From contig PXRS01000034.1 in assembly GCA_003023785.1 (NCBI GenBank), forward strand, positions 1 to 57,658: 57,658 nt of DNA. Reading direction: 5' to 3'. The notes below the pieces were generated by a model. That model did no database searches. It saw only the letters and a program-made list of their open reading frames with translations, and was not told the DNA's origin. This DNA is from Halobacteriales archaeon QS_5_68_33 (GTDB lineage: Archaea > Halobacteriota > Halobacteria > Halobacteriales > Haloarculaceae). The translations under genes were made by a program, and so were the position numbers. Each line of letters begins with the position of its first letter. The first letter of the stretch is position 1. This document shows, one piece after another, positions 38,783-47,581 of the stretch.

Positions 38783-38803
38783 GCCCCGAGGTATCGGTCC
38801 TGT

Positions 38804-38816
38804 GCTGATAAATCCA
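38804..38816 (-). promoter_or_regulatory. TATA box of psmB
   Basis: On the minus strand GGATTTATCAGC lies about 25-33 bases before the psmB ATG, a standard archaeal promoter distance. Confidence 0.55.
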
Positions 38817-38857
38817 CCCTTTCGCACCCGGGGACGACGCGGGTCTGAACGCGACGA

Positions 38858-39037
38858 TTACGTGCTGGCAGCCTTGGTCCGTTCGTAGGCGGTTTCGAGT
38901 CTGTCGACCACGCGGTGGACGGGCAACACGATGCCGATCCGACGCATCGCCAGGGCCATCGGCAACAGAACGATGCCGACGAGCAGGCTCAGCTGGTACA
39001 GCACGAACACGGTCGCACGTTGCAGTTGAATGCGCAT
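38858..39037 (-). CDS. 59-aa single-pass membrane protein upstream of psmB
   Basis: Translation of the minus strand from the ATG at 39037 gives 59 residues: a short amphipathic start, one hydrophobic segment (VLYQLSLLVGIVLLPMALAM) and a basic tail with DRLETAYERTKAA. A TTTATATACC box near 39068-39077 and a purine-rich AAAGGAG about nine bases before the ATG give it its own transcription and translation signals, which is strong support for a real gene. I do not recognise the family. Its position immediately upstream of psmB may be chance. Confidence 0.65.
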   Translation of the reverse strand: MRIQLQRATVFVLYQLSLLVGIVLLPMALAMRRIGIVLPVHRVVDRLETAYERTKAAST

Positions 39038-39310
39038 TGCAGCGTACTCCTTTCAGCGGGATTCCGGTATATAAACTTTGTCACCGAGCATCGCGTTTGT
39101 CTGATCGAAAATGAAGAACCGACCCGATGCCCGCTTGCGTTTCAACGTGACTTGTACTGGCAACAATCACGGCTGTCTATCGGCGAACGACGGGTAACGG
39201 GCCGGTTGGTGAGACTCCCTGTAGTCATAAGTTATGGCCATCATTCGGGTGACGTGCGCAGCGGGGACGGACCAAAAACACGATTAGAGTGAAGCGCCGA
39301 CGTTCGCACG

Positions 39311-39676
39311 ATGAACTACCTCGTGGTGATGGAAGCGGCGTGGATCGTGCGGGACGTGTCGGACATCGACGACGCGATCGGGGTCGCGATCAGCGAGGCG
39401 GGCAAGCGACTCAACGACAGCGACATGGACTACGTCGAGGTGGACGTCGGCGTAACGTACTGTCCCGCGTGTGGCGAACCGTTCGACTCGGCGTACGTCG
39501 CCGCGGACACGGCGCTGGTCGGTCTCGAACTCGAGATCGAGGTCTTTAACGCCGAGAGCGAGGAACACGCCGAGCGCATTGCCAAGAGCGACGTCGGCGG
39601 CGCGCTTCGCGACGTCCCTCTCGAGGTCATCGCGACCCAGGAGACCGGAGAAGGCGACGCCGAGGCCGACGCCTGA
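39311..39676 (+). CDS. UPF0212 (DUF555) family protein
   Basis: A 121-aa member of the archaeal UPF0212/COG1885 family, recognisable from the opening [16 protein letters not shown] and the paired cysteines CPACGEPFD, which look like half a zinc ribbon. The family is archaeal and uncharacterised. About 230 bases of apparently empty sequence precede it. The TGA stop is the first triplet of a full family-1 element that also ends the convergent gene. Confidence 0.88.
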   Translation: MNYLVVMEAAWIVRDVSDIDDAIGVAISEAGKRLNDSDMDYVEVDVGVTYCPACGEPFDSAYVAADTALVGLELEIEVFNAESEEHAERIAKSDVGGALRDVPLEVIATQETGEGDAEADA

Positions 39677-39757
39677 TACGGTCGGTTGGAAGTCGTTTCC
39701 GGATATCGTCGAACCGGTCGGCGAAATACCGGTCAATCGGTACAACCGACCGTATCA
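39674..39757. repeat. Family-1 element bridging two convergent stop codons
   Basis: An 84-base reverse-orientation copy. It begins TGATACGGTCGGTTGG and ends TACAACCGACCGTATCA. The left TGA is the stop of the UPF0212 gene and the right TCA is the complement of the stop of the coiled-coil gene, so the entire intergenic space is the element. Confidence 0.9.
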
Positions 39758-40954
39758 GTCGCCGCCGCCGATGACCGACGAGAGCTGTTCGCGCCACTCC
39801 TCGAGGTCCTCGATCTCCGATTCGATGTCCTCGATGTCGTCGCGGATGCCCTCGACGTCGATCTCGTCGACCTGCGATTCGAGGGAGTCGAGGTCCGATT
39901 CGACGCCCTCGACGGTCTCCTCGACCTCGTCGACCGTGTCCTCCACTTCGTCGACGTCGGACCACACTGCGTCGACATCGCCGAGGACCTCGTCGACGTC
40001 GGATTCGAGCGACTGGACGGTGGACTCGACGGAGTCGACCGTCGAATCGATCTCGGAGAGGGTCTCCTCGTGGCCGCGGGCGAGTTCGCCCACCTCCTGC
40101 AGTTCGCTCCGGAGGGATTCGACCTCCTCGCGGAACCCCTCTATCGTCTGTTCGGCCGTCCCGTTCTCGTCCAGGAACTCCGCTAAGGCGTCCGTGTAGG
40201 CCAGCAGGTCGGCCACCTCGGTCTGGAGGCGCTGGATGCGCGCGTCGACGCTGCCGCCCGACCCGTCGTCCACGATGTCGAAGGCCTTGCGCAGGAGTTT
40301 GACGTCGTCCTCGTCGACGTTGCCGTTGCGGAGCTCGGCCGCCAGCGCGCCGACGAGCGACTCGACGGACGCCGCGTCACCGTCCTCGTCACCGGTCGGG
40401 ACCGCCGCCGCGCCCGAGGCTGCGCCGTCGTCGCTGGGGTCGTTGGGGTCTTTGAGGTCCAGCGTCTCGACGTCCTCGTCGTCGCTTTCCTCGTCGTCGA
40501 GGCCCGGGACGGCGTCGCTGTCGCCCGAGATGACGTCCCTGACGACGTCGCTGCTGTCCTCGTCGATCACGATGTCGTCGCTCTCCTCCAGCGGCGGGTC
40601 GACGCTCTCGATCCGCGGTTCGGTGAGGAACTTCTCGACGTCCTCGGTCCCGGTCGCCCGGATCCCGTAGACCGTCGTGTACTCGGTACCCGCCTCGATC
40701 TCGCGCTCGAACGTGATCTGGTCCTCGTCGATGGTCCAGTACTCGCTGCCGTACTCCGGGTGAAAGCCCAGGTCCTCGACGGCGACGTCCTCCGGGACGC
40801 CGTCGACGATGACGACGGTTACAGTCTCCGACCGGGAGGACTGGATCTCGAAGGCGATAGCGGGCACGGGGAACTCGTCTTCCTCGAACCGCTTGTCCAC
40901 TGTCACCCCATCCGAAGACACGCTCACTCGCTCGTACTGCTCTGATTCACTCAT
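39755..40954 (-). CDS. Haloarchaeal acidic coiled-coil protein
   Basis: A 399-aa protein of unknown function. The N-terminal part (about 1-110) is a beta-rich domain (VSSDGVTVDKRFEEDEFPVPAIAFEI). The middle (120-195) is a very acidic low-complexity linker. The C-terminal half (about 200-390) is a long heptad-repeat helix with many E-S/D-T-V-D-S-V-E repeats resembling a myosin- or transducer-like coiled coil. Such proteins are often cell-surface or cytoskeleton-related, but nothing in the sequence fixes the role. The stop codon coincides with the end of a repeat element. Confidence 0.7.
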   Translation of the reverse strand: MSESEQYERVSVSSDGVTVDKRFEEDEFPVPAIAFEIQSSRSETVTVVIVDGVPEDVAVEDLGFHPEYGSEYWTIDEDQITFEREIEAGTEYTTVYGIRATGTEDVEKFLTEPRIESVDPPLEESDDIVIDEDSSDVVRDVISGDSDAVPGLDDEESDDEDVETLDLKDPNDPSDDGAASGAAAVPTGDEDGDAASVESLVGALAAELRNGNVDEDDVKLLRKAFDIVDDGSGGSVDARIQRLQTEVADLLAYTDALAEFLDENGTAEQTIEGFREEVESLRSELQEVGELARGHEETLSEIDSTVDSVESTVQSLESDVDEVLGDVDAVWSDVDEVEDTVDEVEETVEGVESDLDSLESQVDEIDVEGIRDDIEDIESEIEDLEEWREQLSSVIGGGD

Positions 40955-41070
40955 GTGTCCCTGTCTCTTAGCAACGGACTTAATCCTACTTATTAGTTAG
41001 GAGAAACGGACATCGATTCGACGCCCCGCCGACGCGACCGGAGTTCCCCCCCGAACGAGGTCACTCCGGG

Positions 41071-41898
41071 TCAGATGTCGACGCGGTCGCCGATCTCTGC
41101 GATTTCGAGGCGCTCGGGGTAGGGGAACGTCGCCGCGTGGTTGTGCAACACCGTGGGTTCGGTCGTGAATCCCTTCCACATATCCCAGTGGCTCGGCAAC
41201 AACCTGTCGAGTTGCAGGTCGTTCGCCGCCTCGACGACCATGTTTTCGTCGTTGTACCACCGGGTGCGCACGCGCTCGCCCGACTCCGGGTCCCGGGGGT
41301 TTCCGACGGTTCCGAACGCGAGCACGCCGAGGTCGATGTCGTAGCGCTCGCCCACTGGCTCGAACTCGCCGGGGCGGGCGTCGCCAGCGTGGAAGAAGGT
41401 CCCGGCGTCGTGTTCGAACACCAGCGAAACCGGGTGTTCGGCGTCGGGGTCGTTGGCCGGTTCGACGTGGACGGTGAACGCCCCCACCTCGACCGTGTCG
41501 CCCTCCGCTATCTCGCGGAGCTGGCCGTCGTCGACCCCCCACTCGCCGGTCCAGTCCTCCTCCGCGATGACCTCGTGGCCGGCATCGCTGGTGTAGTAAT
41601 CGGCACCCGTGTTCGCGAGGATGGGCGCCTGGCTCGGGCCGTGGACGTGGTCGAGGTGCTCGTGGCTGCCGAACACGGCGTCGGCCGCCGCGACGTCCTC
41701 GGCGTCGAACGGCACCGGGATCATCCGGACGGTGTGTGGCGGCTGGCCCGTCCCCAGGTACGGATCGATGAACACCGTCGTCCCGTCGTCGGCCTTCAGG
41801 ACGAACCCGTTACAACCCAGGTACCAGATCGCGACCGTGTCCGGGTCGGCGTCCTCGATGTCGTCCAGTAACCACGTACCCCAGTCGCTGGATGTCAT
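41071..41898 (-). CDS. UlaG-like metallo-beta-lactamase-fold hydrolase
   Basis: A 275-aa MBL-fold enzyme. YLGCNGFVLKADDGTTVFIDPYLG opens the fold. The metal site is GSHEHLDHVHG (HxHxDH), with a FFHAGDARPG aspartate and a late LPSHWDMWKG histidine. This matches the L-ascorbate-6-phosphate lactonase (UlaG) group, whose haloarchaeal members have unknown substrates. I used the ATG at 41898 because the frame opening eight codons upstream lies too close to the AAATACATTA promoter-like sequence. It is bounded downstream by the coiled-coil gene's promoter and upstream by the accessory region. Confidence 0.82.
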   Translation of the reverse strand: MTSSDWGTWLLDDIEDADPDTVAIWYLGCNGFVLKADDGTTVFIDPYLGTGQPPHTVRMIPVPFDAEDVAAADAVFGSHEHLDHVHGPSQAPILANTGADYYTSDAGHEVIAEEDWTGEWGVDDGQLREIAEGDTVEVGAFTVHVEPANDPDAEHPVSLVFEHDAGTFFHAGDARPGEFEPVGERYDIDLGVLAFGTVGNPRDPESGERVRTRWYNDENMVVEAANDLQLDRLLPSHWDMWKGFTTEPTVLHNHAATFPYPERLEIAEIGDRVDI

Positions 41899-41992
41899 AC
41901 CCCCTACTGCCGACGGCTCCAAGTAATGTATTTCGGAGCGGGGCCCTCGATTCGCGCGGACCGCTGGACGTCATTTCCGAATCGTCTGCGCG

Positions 41993-42063
41993 CAGTCGTG
42001 CGGTCGTCCCGGTATAGCGTTTCTCGGGAGAGATCCGGAACTGATCGACAGCCGACCGTATCA
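41993..42063. repeat. Family-1 element, degenerate copy
   Basis: The left arm is reduced to TGCGGTCGTCCCGGTAT, while the right arm GAGATCCGGAACTGATCGAC continues to AGCCGACCGTATCA. The terminal TCA is the complement of a TGA that ends a displaced fragment of the YlbF-type gene coding QKAGGCCED. Confidence 0.7.
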
Positions 42064-42090
42064 GTCCTCGCAACAGCCGCCGGCCTTCTG
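42061..42090 (-). repeat. Displaced 3'-end copy of the YlbF-type gene (30-bp direct repeat, left)
   Basis: On the minus strand these 30 bases encode QKAGGCCED and a TGA stop. They match the true 3' end of the gene at 43667-43696 at 28 of 30 positions. Sequence similarity stops abruptly on both sides. The two copies are in the same orientation and flank the TnpB element. Confidence 0.8.
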
Positions 42091-42334
42091 CCGCGACCAC
42101 CTTTTTCCGGCTCGGGTCGCTCGCGATGTTCGCGACCACTCGCCGCAAAAACGTGGGCGAAAAAGCCGCGCCTCGTTTCACCCAGAAAACCAAGGTGGAT
42201 GCCCCACCCTCAAGGAACGAGCGGAGCGAGTGAGTAGGGTGGGGAGGAAACCGACAACTGCCACAGAACCGAACGGCCGTGGCAGTCTGACTCCCAAGTG
42301 TATATAATACTCCGGCTCACACGTGAACACGCTG

Positions 42335-43597
<1,263 letters not shown>

Positions 43598-43666
43598 GGT
43601 GGGGTAGTTGACTCGGCGCGGTGAAACGGCTCCCGGTCGCCGTACGTCGTCCGGAGATCCGCCATC

Positions 43667-43696
43667 TCAGTCCTCACAGCAGCCGCCGGCCTTCTG
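43667..43696 (-). repeat. 30-bp direct repeat, right copy (3' end of YlbF-type gene)
   Basis: This is the authentic 3' end of the gene, matching 42061-42090 at 28 of 30 bases. Together the two copies bracket the first TnpB element and about 145 bases of extra sequence, an arrangement like attL/attR at a gene 3' end. Confidence 0.7.
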
Positions 43697-44059
43697 TCCG
43701 AAGTCGACTTCGAGGGGTTCGGAGACGACCTCGTTGAGTTCCTGCAGGCGCAGTTCCAGGTCGCTCTGGGCCGCGAGGTAGTCGGACATCTCGGGGATGG
43801 AGTGGAGTTCCTCCTGGGCGTTCTGGAGTTCGCGGAGGTCGTCGCGCGTCGCCTCGCCGGCCTGGCGCGCGAGCATGAACTCCTCGCGGACCTGTTCGAA
43901 CTCCCGGACCTCCGTCTGGATCCCCTCGTCGGCCTCGACGACTTCCTTCGTCGCCAGGAATCGCTGGTACTCGGGCAGGTCCGTGATGGCGTCGCCGAGT
44001 TTCCGGGCCAGCCCCTCCACGTCGGTGCCCGCCTCGGCCGCGTCCGTCTCGATGCTCAT
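43667..44059 (-). CDS. YlbF/YmcA-like (DUF964) family helical protein with C-terminal Cys pair
   Basis: A 130-aa all-helical protein. Helices such as LARKLGDAITDLPEYQRFLATKEVVEAD and VREFEQVREEFMLARQAGEATRDDLRELQNAQEELH are the YlbF/YmcA pattern. The tail GQKAGGCCED carries a vicinal Cys-Cys that could bind metal or iron-sulfur, as in other haloarchaeal members. Bacterial relatives form a complex affecting RNase Y; the archaeal role is unknown. The true ATG is 44059. The last 30 bases are repeated 1.6 kb away beyond the TnpB element. Confidence 0.8.
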   Translation of the reverse strand: MSIETDAAEAGTDVEGLARKLGDAITDLPEYQRFLATKEVVEADEGIQTEVREFEQVREEFMLARQAGEATRDDLRELQNAQEELHSIPEMSDYLAAQSDLELRLQELNEVVSEPLEVDFGQKAGGCCED

Positions 44060-44161
44060 ACCTGCTCGTTGGGAGGCGACCGGTTTCAACCTGCCGACTC
44101 CGGCGACGGCGGTCACTCCTCCGGAAGGGTCGTCGGGTTCCGGTCGAGTCGGAACCGGCCG

Positions 44162-45530
44162 GTGAACCGCCTCGGGGTCAAGCCCCGAGGCTTCCCGTTT
44201 CAATGACGCGACTTGCAGGAACCGACGAAGACCAGCCTCCGTCAGTTTCCACAGCGGTCGCAGTCTCCACGGGCGTGACTTCGGCCTGCCCCAGACCTAA
44301 CTCCTGAAGACCGCGAGCAAGAACGTTATACGACGCATTCGCGTCTCTATCCACCTCAAACCCACAACTCGGGCAACTGTGTTCCCGAACCCACAACGGT
44401 TTGTCCGTTTCCACACCACACTCGGCGCACTCTTTGGTCGTGCCACGTGGGTAGACTTGGACGACATGCGTGCCGTACAGGTCGCCCTTGTATTCCAGCA
44501 TCTCGATGAATCTGCGCCACGAGGCGTCCTGTTTGTTCCGCGCATTCCCTTCGGACTGGAGCATCCCCGAAACATTCAAATCCTCCACAAACACGGCGTC
44601 ATACTCTTTGACGAGCCACGTCGTGAGTTTGTGCTGGAAGTCCTCGATCCTCCGCTTGATCCGGCGCTTGACCTTGGCGATCCCATGTCGTTGTTTCTCC
44701 CAGTTGTTGCTGCCGTGTTCTTTGCGGGAGAGACTGCGCTGTTCCCGACGCAAGCGGTCATACTCGTCGGAGAGGTCGAGCCAGTCCACGCTGTCGCCAT
44801 CACTTGTGTAGATGTAGTTGTTGATGCCGAGGTCGACGCCAACGCAGTCCTTAGTGTCCAAGTCATCCACGTCGGGTTTTTTGGGGAGTGCGTTGTCTTC
44901 GACTTCGAGGCTGAACGTGACGTACCATTCACCCGTCGTCTCTTTTTTCAAGGTGACTTCTTTGATGGTGGCATTATCGGGGATGGAACGGTGATGGCAA
45001 ATCGGGATGTCACCGATTTTGGAAAGCCAGAGTATGGCAGTCCGACCACTCGTGTTTTTGAGTTCGAAGCCGGACTGCGAGTAGGTCACGCTTTGGTACT
45101 CTCGCGGTGGCTTCCACCGAAGTTCACCGACCTTGTATCCCTTCTCTTTCTTGTCAGATAAGTTCGAGAGGTTGTCATAGAAGCGTTCGACGGTTTTCTG
45201 CAACGCTTTCGAGTGGGCTTGTGAGAACACGGGCCACTCGTCCTTCCACTCGGTGAGGCGCTTCTGATGTTGGTACGCTGACCCGACTTTGTCCTCGTCA
45301 GTGTCGAGGGTGTCGTATTCGTATCGGGTGTGGTTATAGGCTTGGCGGTGGATGTCGATGTGGCGCTCCGCTTCCGCAGTTACGCCTGTTCGGTCGGGAT
45401 AGGCGCGGAAACGGTAGTCGTACCACATCGCTGTACCGTGATTATCGGTGCGTTGCTACTTAATGGTTGGTAGCACAGAGTGTCGGCTTCAACCCCGGGT
45501 CAAGCCCCGGGGCATTCGCCTCGACCGCCA
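44162..45530 (-). mobile_element. Second TnpB-type element, inserted in a membrane protein gene
   Basis: This is a different element from the first. The end hairpins are CCTCGGGG-TCAAG-CCCCGAGG (44170-44190) and the related CCCCGGG-TCAAG-CCCCGGGG (45493-45512). Taking TTTAC as target and TTCAC as right end gives a 1369-base element. Its removal fuses the flanks into one open frame (see the membrane protein entry). There is no tnpA. tnpB reads on the minus strand, opposite to element 1. Confidence 0.75.
44178..45428 (-). CDS. tnpB: TnpB RNA-guided endonuclease (element 2)
   Basis: A 416-aa TnpB of another subgroup, only distantly similar to element 1. The RuvC residues are D199 (GVDLGINN), E282 (VFVEDLNVSGM) and D362 (RDANASYNVLARG). 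The zinc cysteines are C334/C337 and C352/C355. Coding DNA is clearly less GC-rich than neighbouring genes, a sign of recent transfer. A CATTAAGTAG box lies about 27-35 bases before the ATG at 45428. The TGA stop falls in the loop of the right-end hairpin, so the C-terminus (GSLGA) is part of the element end. Confidence 0.9.
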   Translation of the reverse strand: MWYDYRFRAYPDRTGVTAEAERHIDIHRQAYNHTRYEYDTLDTDEDKVGSAYQHQKRLTEWKDEWPVFSQAHSKALQKTVERFYDNLSNLSDKKEKGYKVGELRWKPPREYQSVTYSQSGFELKNTSGRTAILWLSKIGDIPICHHRSIPDNATIKEVTLKKETTGEWYVTFSLEVEDNALPKKPDVDDLDTKDCVGVDLGINNYIYTSDGDSVDWLDLSDEYDRLRREQRSLSRKEHGSNNWEKQRHGIAKVKRRIKRRIEDFQHKLTTWLVKEYDAVFVEDLNVSGMLQSEGNARNKQDASWRRFIEMLEYKGDLYGTHVVQVYPRGTTKECAECGVETDKPLWVREHSCPSCGFEVDRDANASYNVLARGLQELGLGQAEVTPVETATAVETDGGWSSSVPASRVIETGSLGA

Positions 45531-45897
45531 GTAAAGGCGACGACCGTCGCGACGGGGTAGGCCACCGCGAGGACCGCCGCCCGGGCGACGACCGGTGAGG
45601 GCAGCGCCACGTCGAGCCGCGAGAGCGCAGCGAGGCCGAGCAGGCTCGCGGTTGCGGTCGTCACGAGCAGGGCGGCCACGAACGGGTAACTCCCGCCGGT
45701 GGCGACGACGAACGCGACGAACCCTGCCGACCCCGCGCCGAGCGGGTCGCCCGTCGCGAGCGTGACGACCACCGACAGCGCCGGGAAGACCACGACGAAG
45801 CGTCCGACTGCCGCGATCAGGAAGTCCACCGTCGCGTACCCCCAGGAGCGAAGCGTCACGGAGGCGACTCCGCGTGGGGTCATTATAGAGGCGTCGG

Positions 45898-46191
45898 TCA
45901 GAGACCGAGGAGCCAGTCGAGGACGGCCACGGTCACGACCAGAGCGCCGACGAGTCCGAGCAGGAACACGGCGATTCCGGCGTTCCGCCGGCGGGCGCTC
46001 GGTCCTTCGGTGCCGGAAGACCCGCGCTCGTCCCAGGCGTTGGGCTCGAAGGGGTTCTCCGCGAGGAGGTCGAATCGGTCCCCGACGCGGACGAGGGCGA
46101 ATATCTGGCCGACGAGGAGACAGAGCGACACCCCGAACGCGAGCGCGTCTCGGGCCGAGAGAGCCGCGAGAACGAACTGCGGGGAAGCCAT
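45898..46191 (-). CDS. Small two-helix membrane protein
   Basis: A 97-aa protein with two hydrophobic segments, DALAFGVSLCLLVGQIFALV and AGIAVFLLGLVGALVVTVAVLDWL, separated by a polar loop (FDLLAENPFEPNAWDERG). I do not recognise the family. I chose the ATG at 46191 because a longer frame would extend into the divergent dph2 promoter. It is followed on the same strand, 14 bases on, by the split membrane protein gene and may share its transcript. Confidence 0.65.
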   Translation of the reverse strand: MASPQFVLAALSARDALAFGVSLCLLVGQIFALVRVGDRFDLLAENPFEPNAWDERGSSGTEGPSARRRNAGIAVFLLGLVGALVVTVAVLDWLLGL

Positions 46192-46292
46192 CGGCGGCCG
46201 GTTAGGAACCCGGGACCGTGAGTCTGACGACTGGCGCGGCGTCACGGCCGAAAACACGCCTGTTATACGGCCGCGGCCGATACACGGTGCCA

Positions 46293-47372
46293 ATGAGCCA
46301 GGACACGAGCGACGATGCGGGCCCGCCCGACCCGGGGGCCCGCGAGGGCGACCTGACCCGGACGGGGATGGCGCTGAAACACGACCGCGAGTGGGACTAC
46401 GAACTCGACCGGATCGTCGACGCCGTCGCGGAGCGCGGCGCCGAGACGGTCGGCCTGCAGTTCCCCGAGGGGCTCAAGCGCCGCGGCCCGAAGGTCGCCG
46501 ACGACCTCCGCGAATCGCTGCCCGACGACGTGACAGTCATGATCTCCGGCCAGCCCTGTTACGGCGCCTGCGACCTCGACACCTACCTGATGCGACGGAC
46601 GGACGTGTTCGTCCACTTCGGGCACAGCCCGATGAAGGAGTCGGACAAGATCATCTACGTTCCTCTCTTCTCGAACGTCGACGTCTTCCCCATCATGGAG
46701 CGGGCGGTCGACGAGCAACTCGCGCCCGCGGAGGCGGACCCGGACGTCGGCCTCGTGACGACGGCCCAGCACATGAACACGTTCGACGAGATGCGCTCGT
46801 GGCTGGAAGAGCGGGGCTACTCGGTCCACACGCGCAAGGGCGACGAGCGGCTGACCCACGAGGGGCAGGTGCTGGGCTGTAACTACGCCTCGGCGGACGT
46901 GGACGCCGACCGGATACTCTACGTCGGCGGCGGCAAGTTCCACCCGCTGGGGCTGGCGATGGAACACCCCGACAAGCACGTCGTCATCGCCGACCCCGTC
47001 AACAACGCCGTCTCCGTAGCGGACACGGAGAAGTTCATGAAACAGCGCTACGGCGCCGTCCACCGCGCGATGGACGCAGAGGAGTGGGGGGTCATCTTCT
47101 GTACCAAGATCGGACAGGGCCGCTGGGAGATCGCACAGGAGATAGTCGAGGAGAACGACGACGCCTACCTCCTCACGATGGACGAGGTGACGCCTGACCG
47201 CCTGACGAACTTCGGCCTCGACGCGTACGTCAACACGGGCTGTCCCCGGATCACGACCGACGACGGCCCGCAGTTCAAACAGCCGATGCTCACCCCCCAG
47301 GAGTACCGCATCGCCATCGGCGAGGAACCCCTCGAAGCCCTGGAGTTCGACACCTTTCACGGCACCTGGTGA
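46293..47372 (+). CDS. dph2: Diphthamide biosynthesis protein Dph2
   Basis: A 359-aa radical-SAM-like (non-canonical) iron-sulfur enzyme that transfers the 3-amino-3-carboxypropyl group of SAM to the diphthamide histidine of elongation factor 2. The conserved cluster cysteines are visible in GQPCYGACDLD (C89, C93), VLGCNYAS and VNTGCPRI, with VGLQFPEGLKR and the VHFGHSPM block. The N-terminal 30 residues are a polar extension. A TTATAC box about 27-33 bases upstream supports the ATG at 46293. The TGA stop is the first triplet of a repeat element. Confidence 0.92.
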   Translation: MSQDTSDDAGPPDPGAREGDLTRTGMALKHDREWDYELDRIVDAVAERGAETVGLQFPEGLKRRGPKVADDLRESLPDDVTVMISGQPCYGACDLDTYLMRRTDVFVHFGHSPMKESDKIIYVPLFSNVDVFPIMERAVDEQLAPAEADPDVGLVTTAQHMNTFDEMRSWLEERGYSVHTRKGDERLTHEGQVLGCNYASADVDADRILYVGGGKFHPLGLAMEHPDKHVVIADPVNNAVSVADTEKFMKQRYGAVHRAMDAEEWGVIFCTKIGQGRWEIAQEIVEENDDAYLLTMDEVTPDRLTNFGLDAYVNTGCPRITTDDGPQFKQPMLTPQEYRIAIGEEPLEALEFDTFHGTW

Positions 47373-47451
47373 CACGGTCGGTTGTACCGATTTACCGGTG
47401 ATCCGTCGAGCGGTTCGACGAAATCCGGAACCGACTTCCAACCGGCCGTAC
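47370..47451. repeat. Family-1 palindromic element, full copy
   Basis: It starts TGACACGGTCGGTTGTACC and ends TTCCAACCGGCCGTAC, with the core GTGATCCGTCGAGCGG / TTCGACGAAATCCGG. The TGA is the stop codon of dph2. It is most similar to the copy at 51486, sharing the GGTGATCCGTCG variant of the inner arm. Confidence 0.88.
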
Positions 47452-47581
47452 GAGTCGACCGCCGTCGTGTGGCAGACGGCGTTGCCTCCCGTAAAATATC
47501 AATATAGATAATCGATGCGACAGAGTTTTGTGTCACGGATGACAACTTCTTCGAAGATATGCCCGGTAAAGCGACCGCACG

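Larger units (their letters stand above)
44113..45883 (-). pseudogene. Multi-pass membrane protein gene split by the second TnpB element
   Basis: The 5' part (45883 to 45531) encodes about four hydrophobic segments (FLIAAVGRFVVVFPALSVVV, GFVAFVVATGGSYPFVAALLVT and others). As it stands the frame runs into the element and stops at 45500. Skipping the element joins ...VATVVAFT to GRFRLDRNPTTLPEE and a TGA at 44113 without a frame change, giving a 133-aa protein. The family is unknown. The truncated product loses only about 17 residues and might still function. Confidence 0.7.

Noticed and set aside
44178-45428. The two TnpB genes as a complete IS605 transposon or as Cas12 effectors
   Set aside because: No TnpA (Y1 transposase) is encoded near either gene, the proteins are of TnpB length, and no CRISPR repeats or adaptation genes are present.
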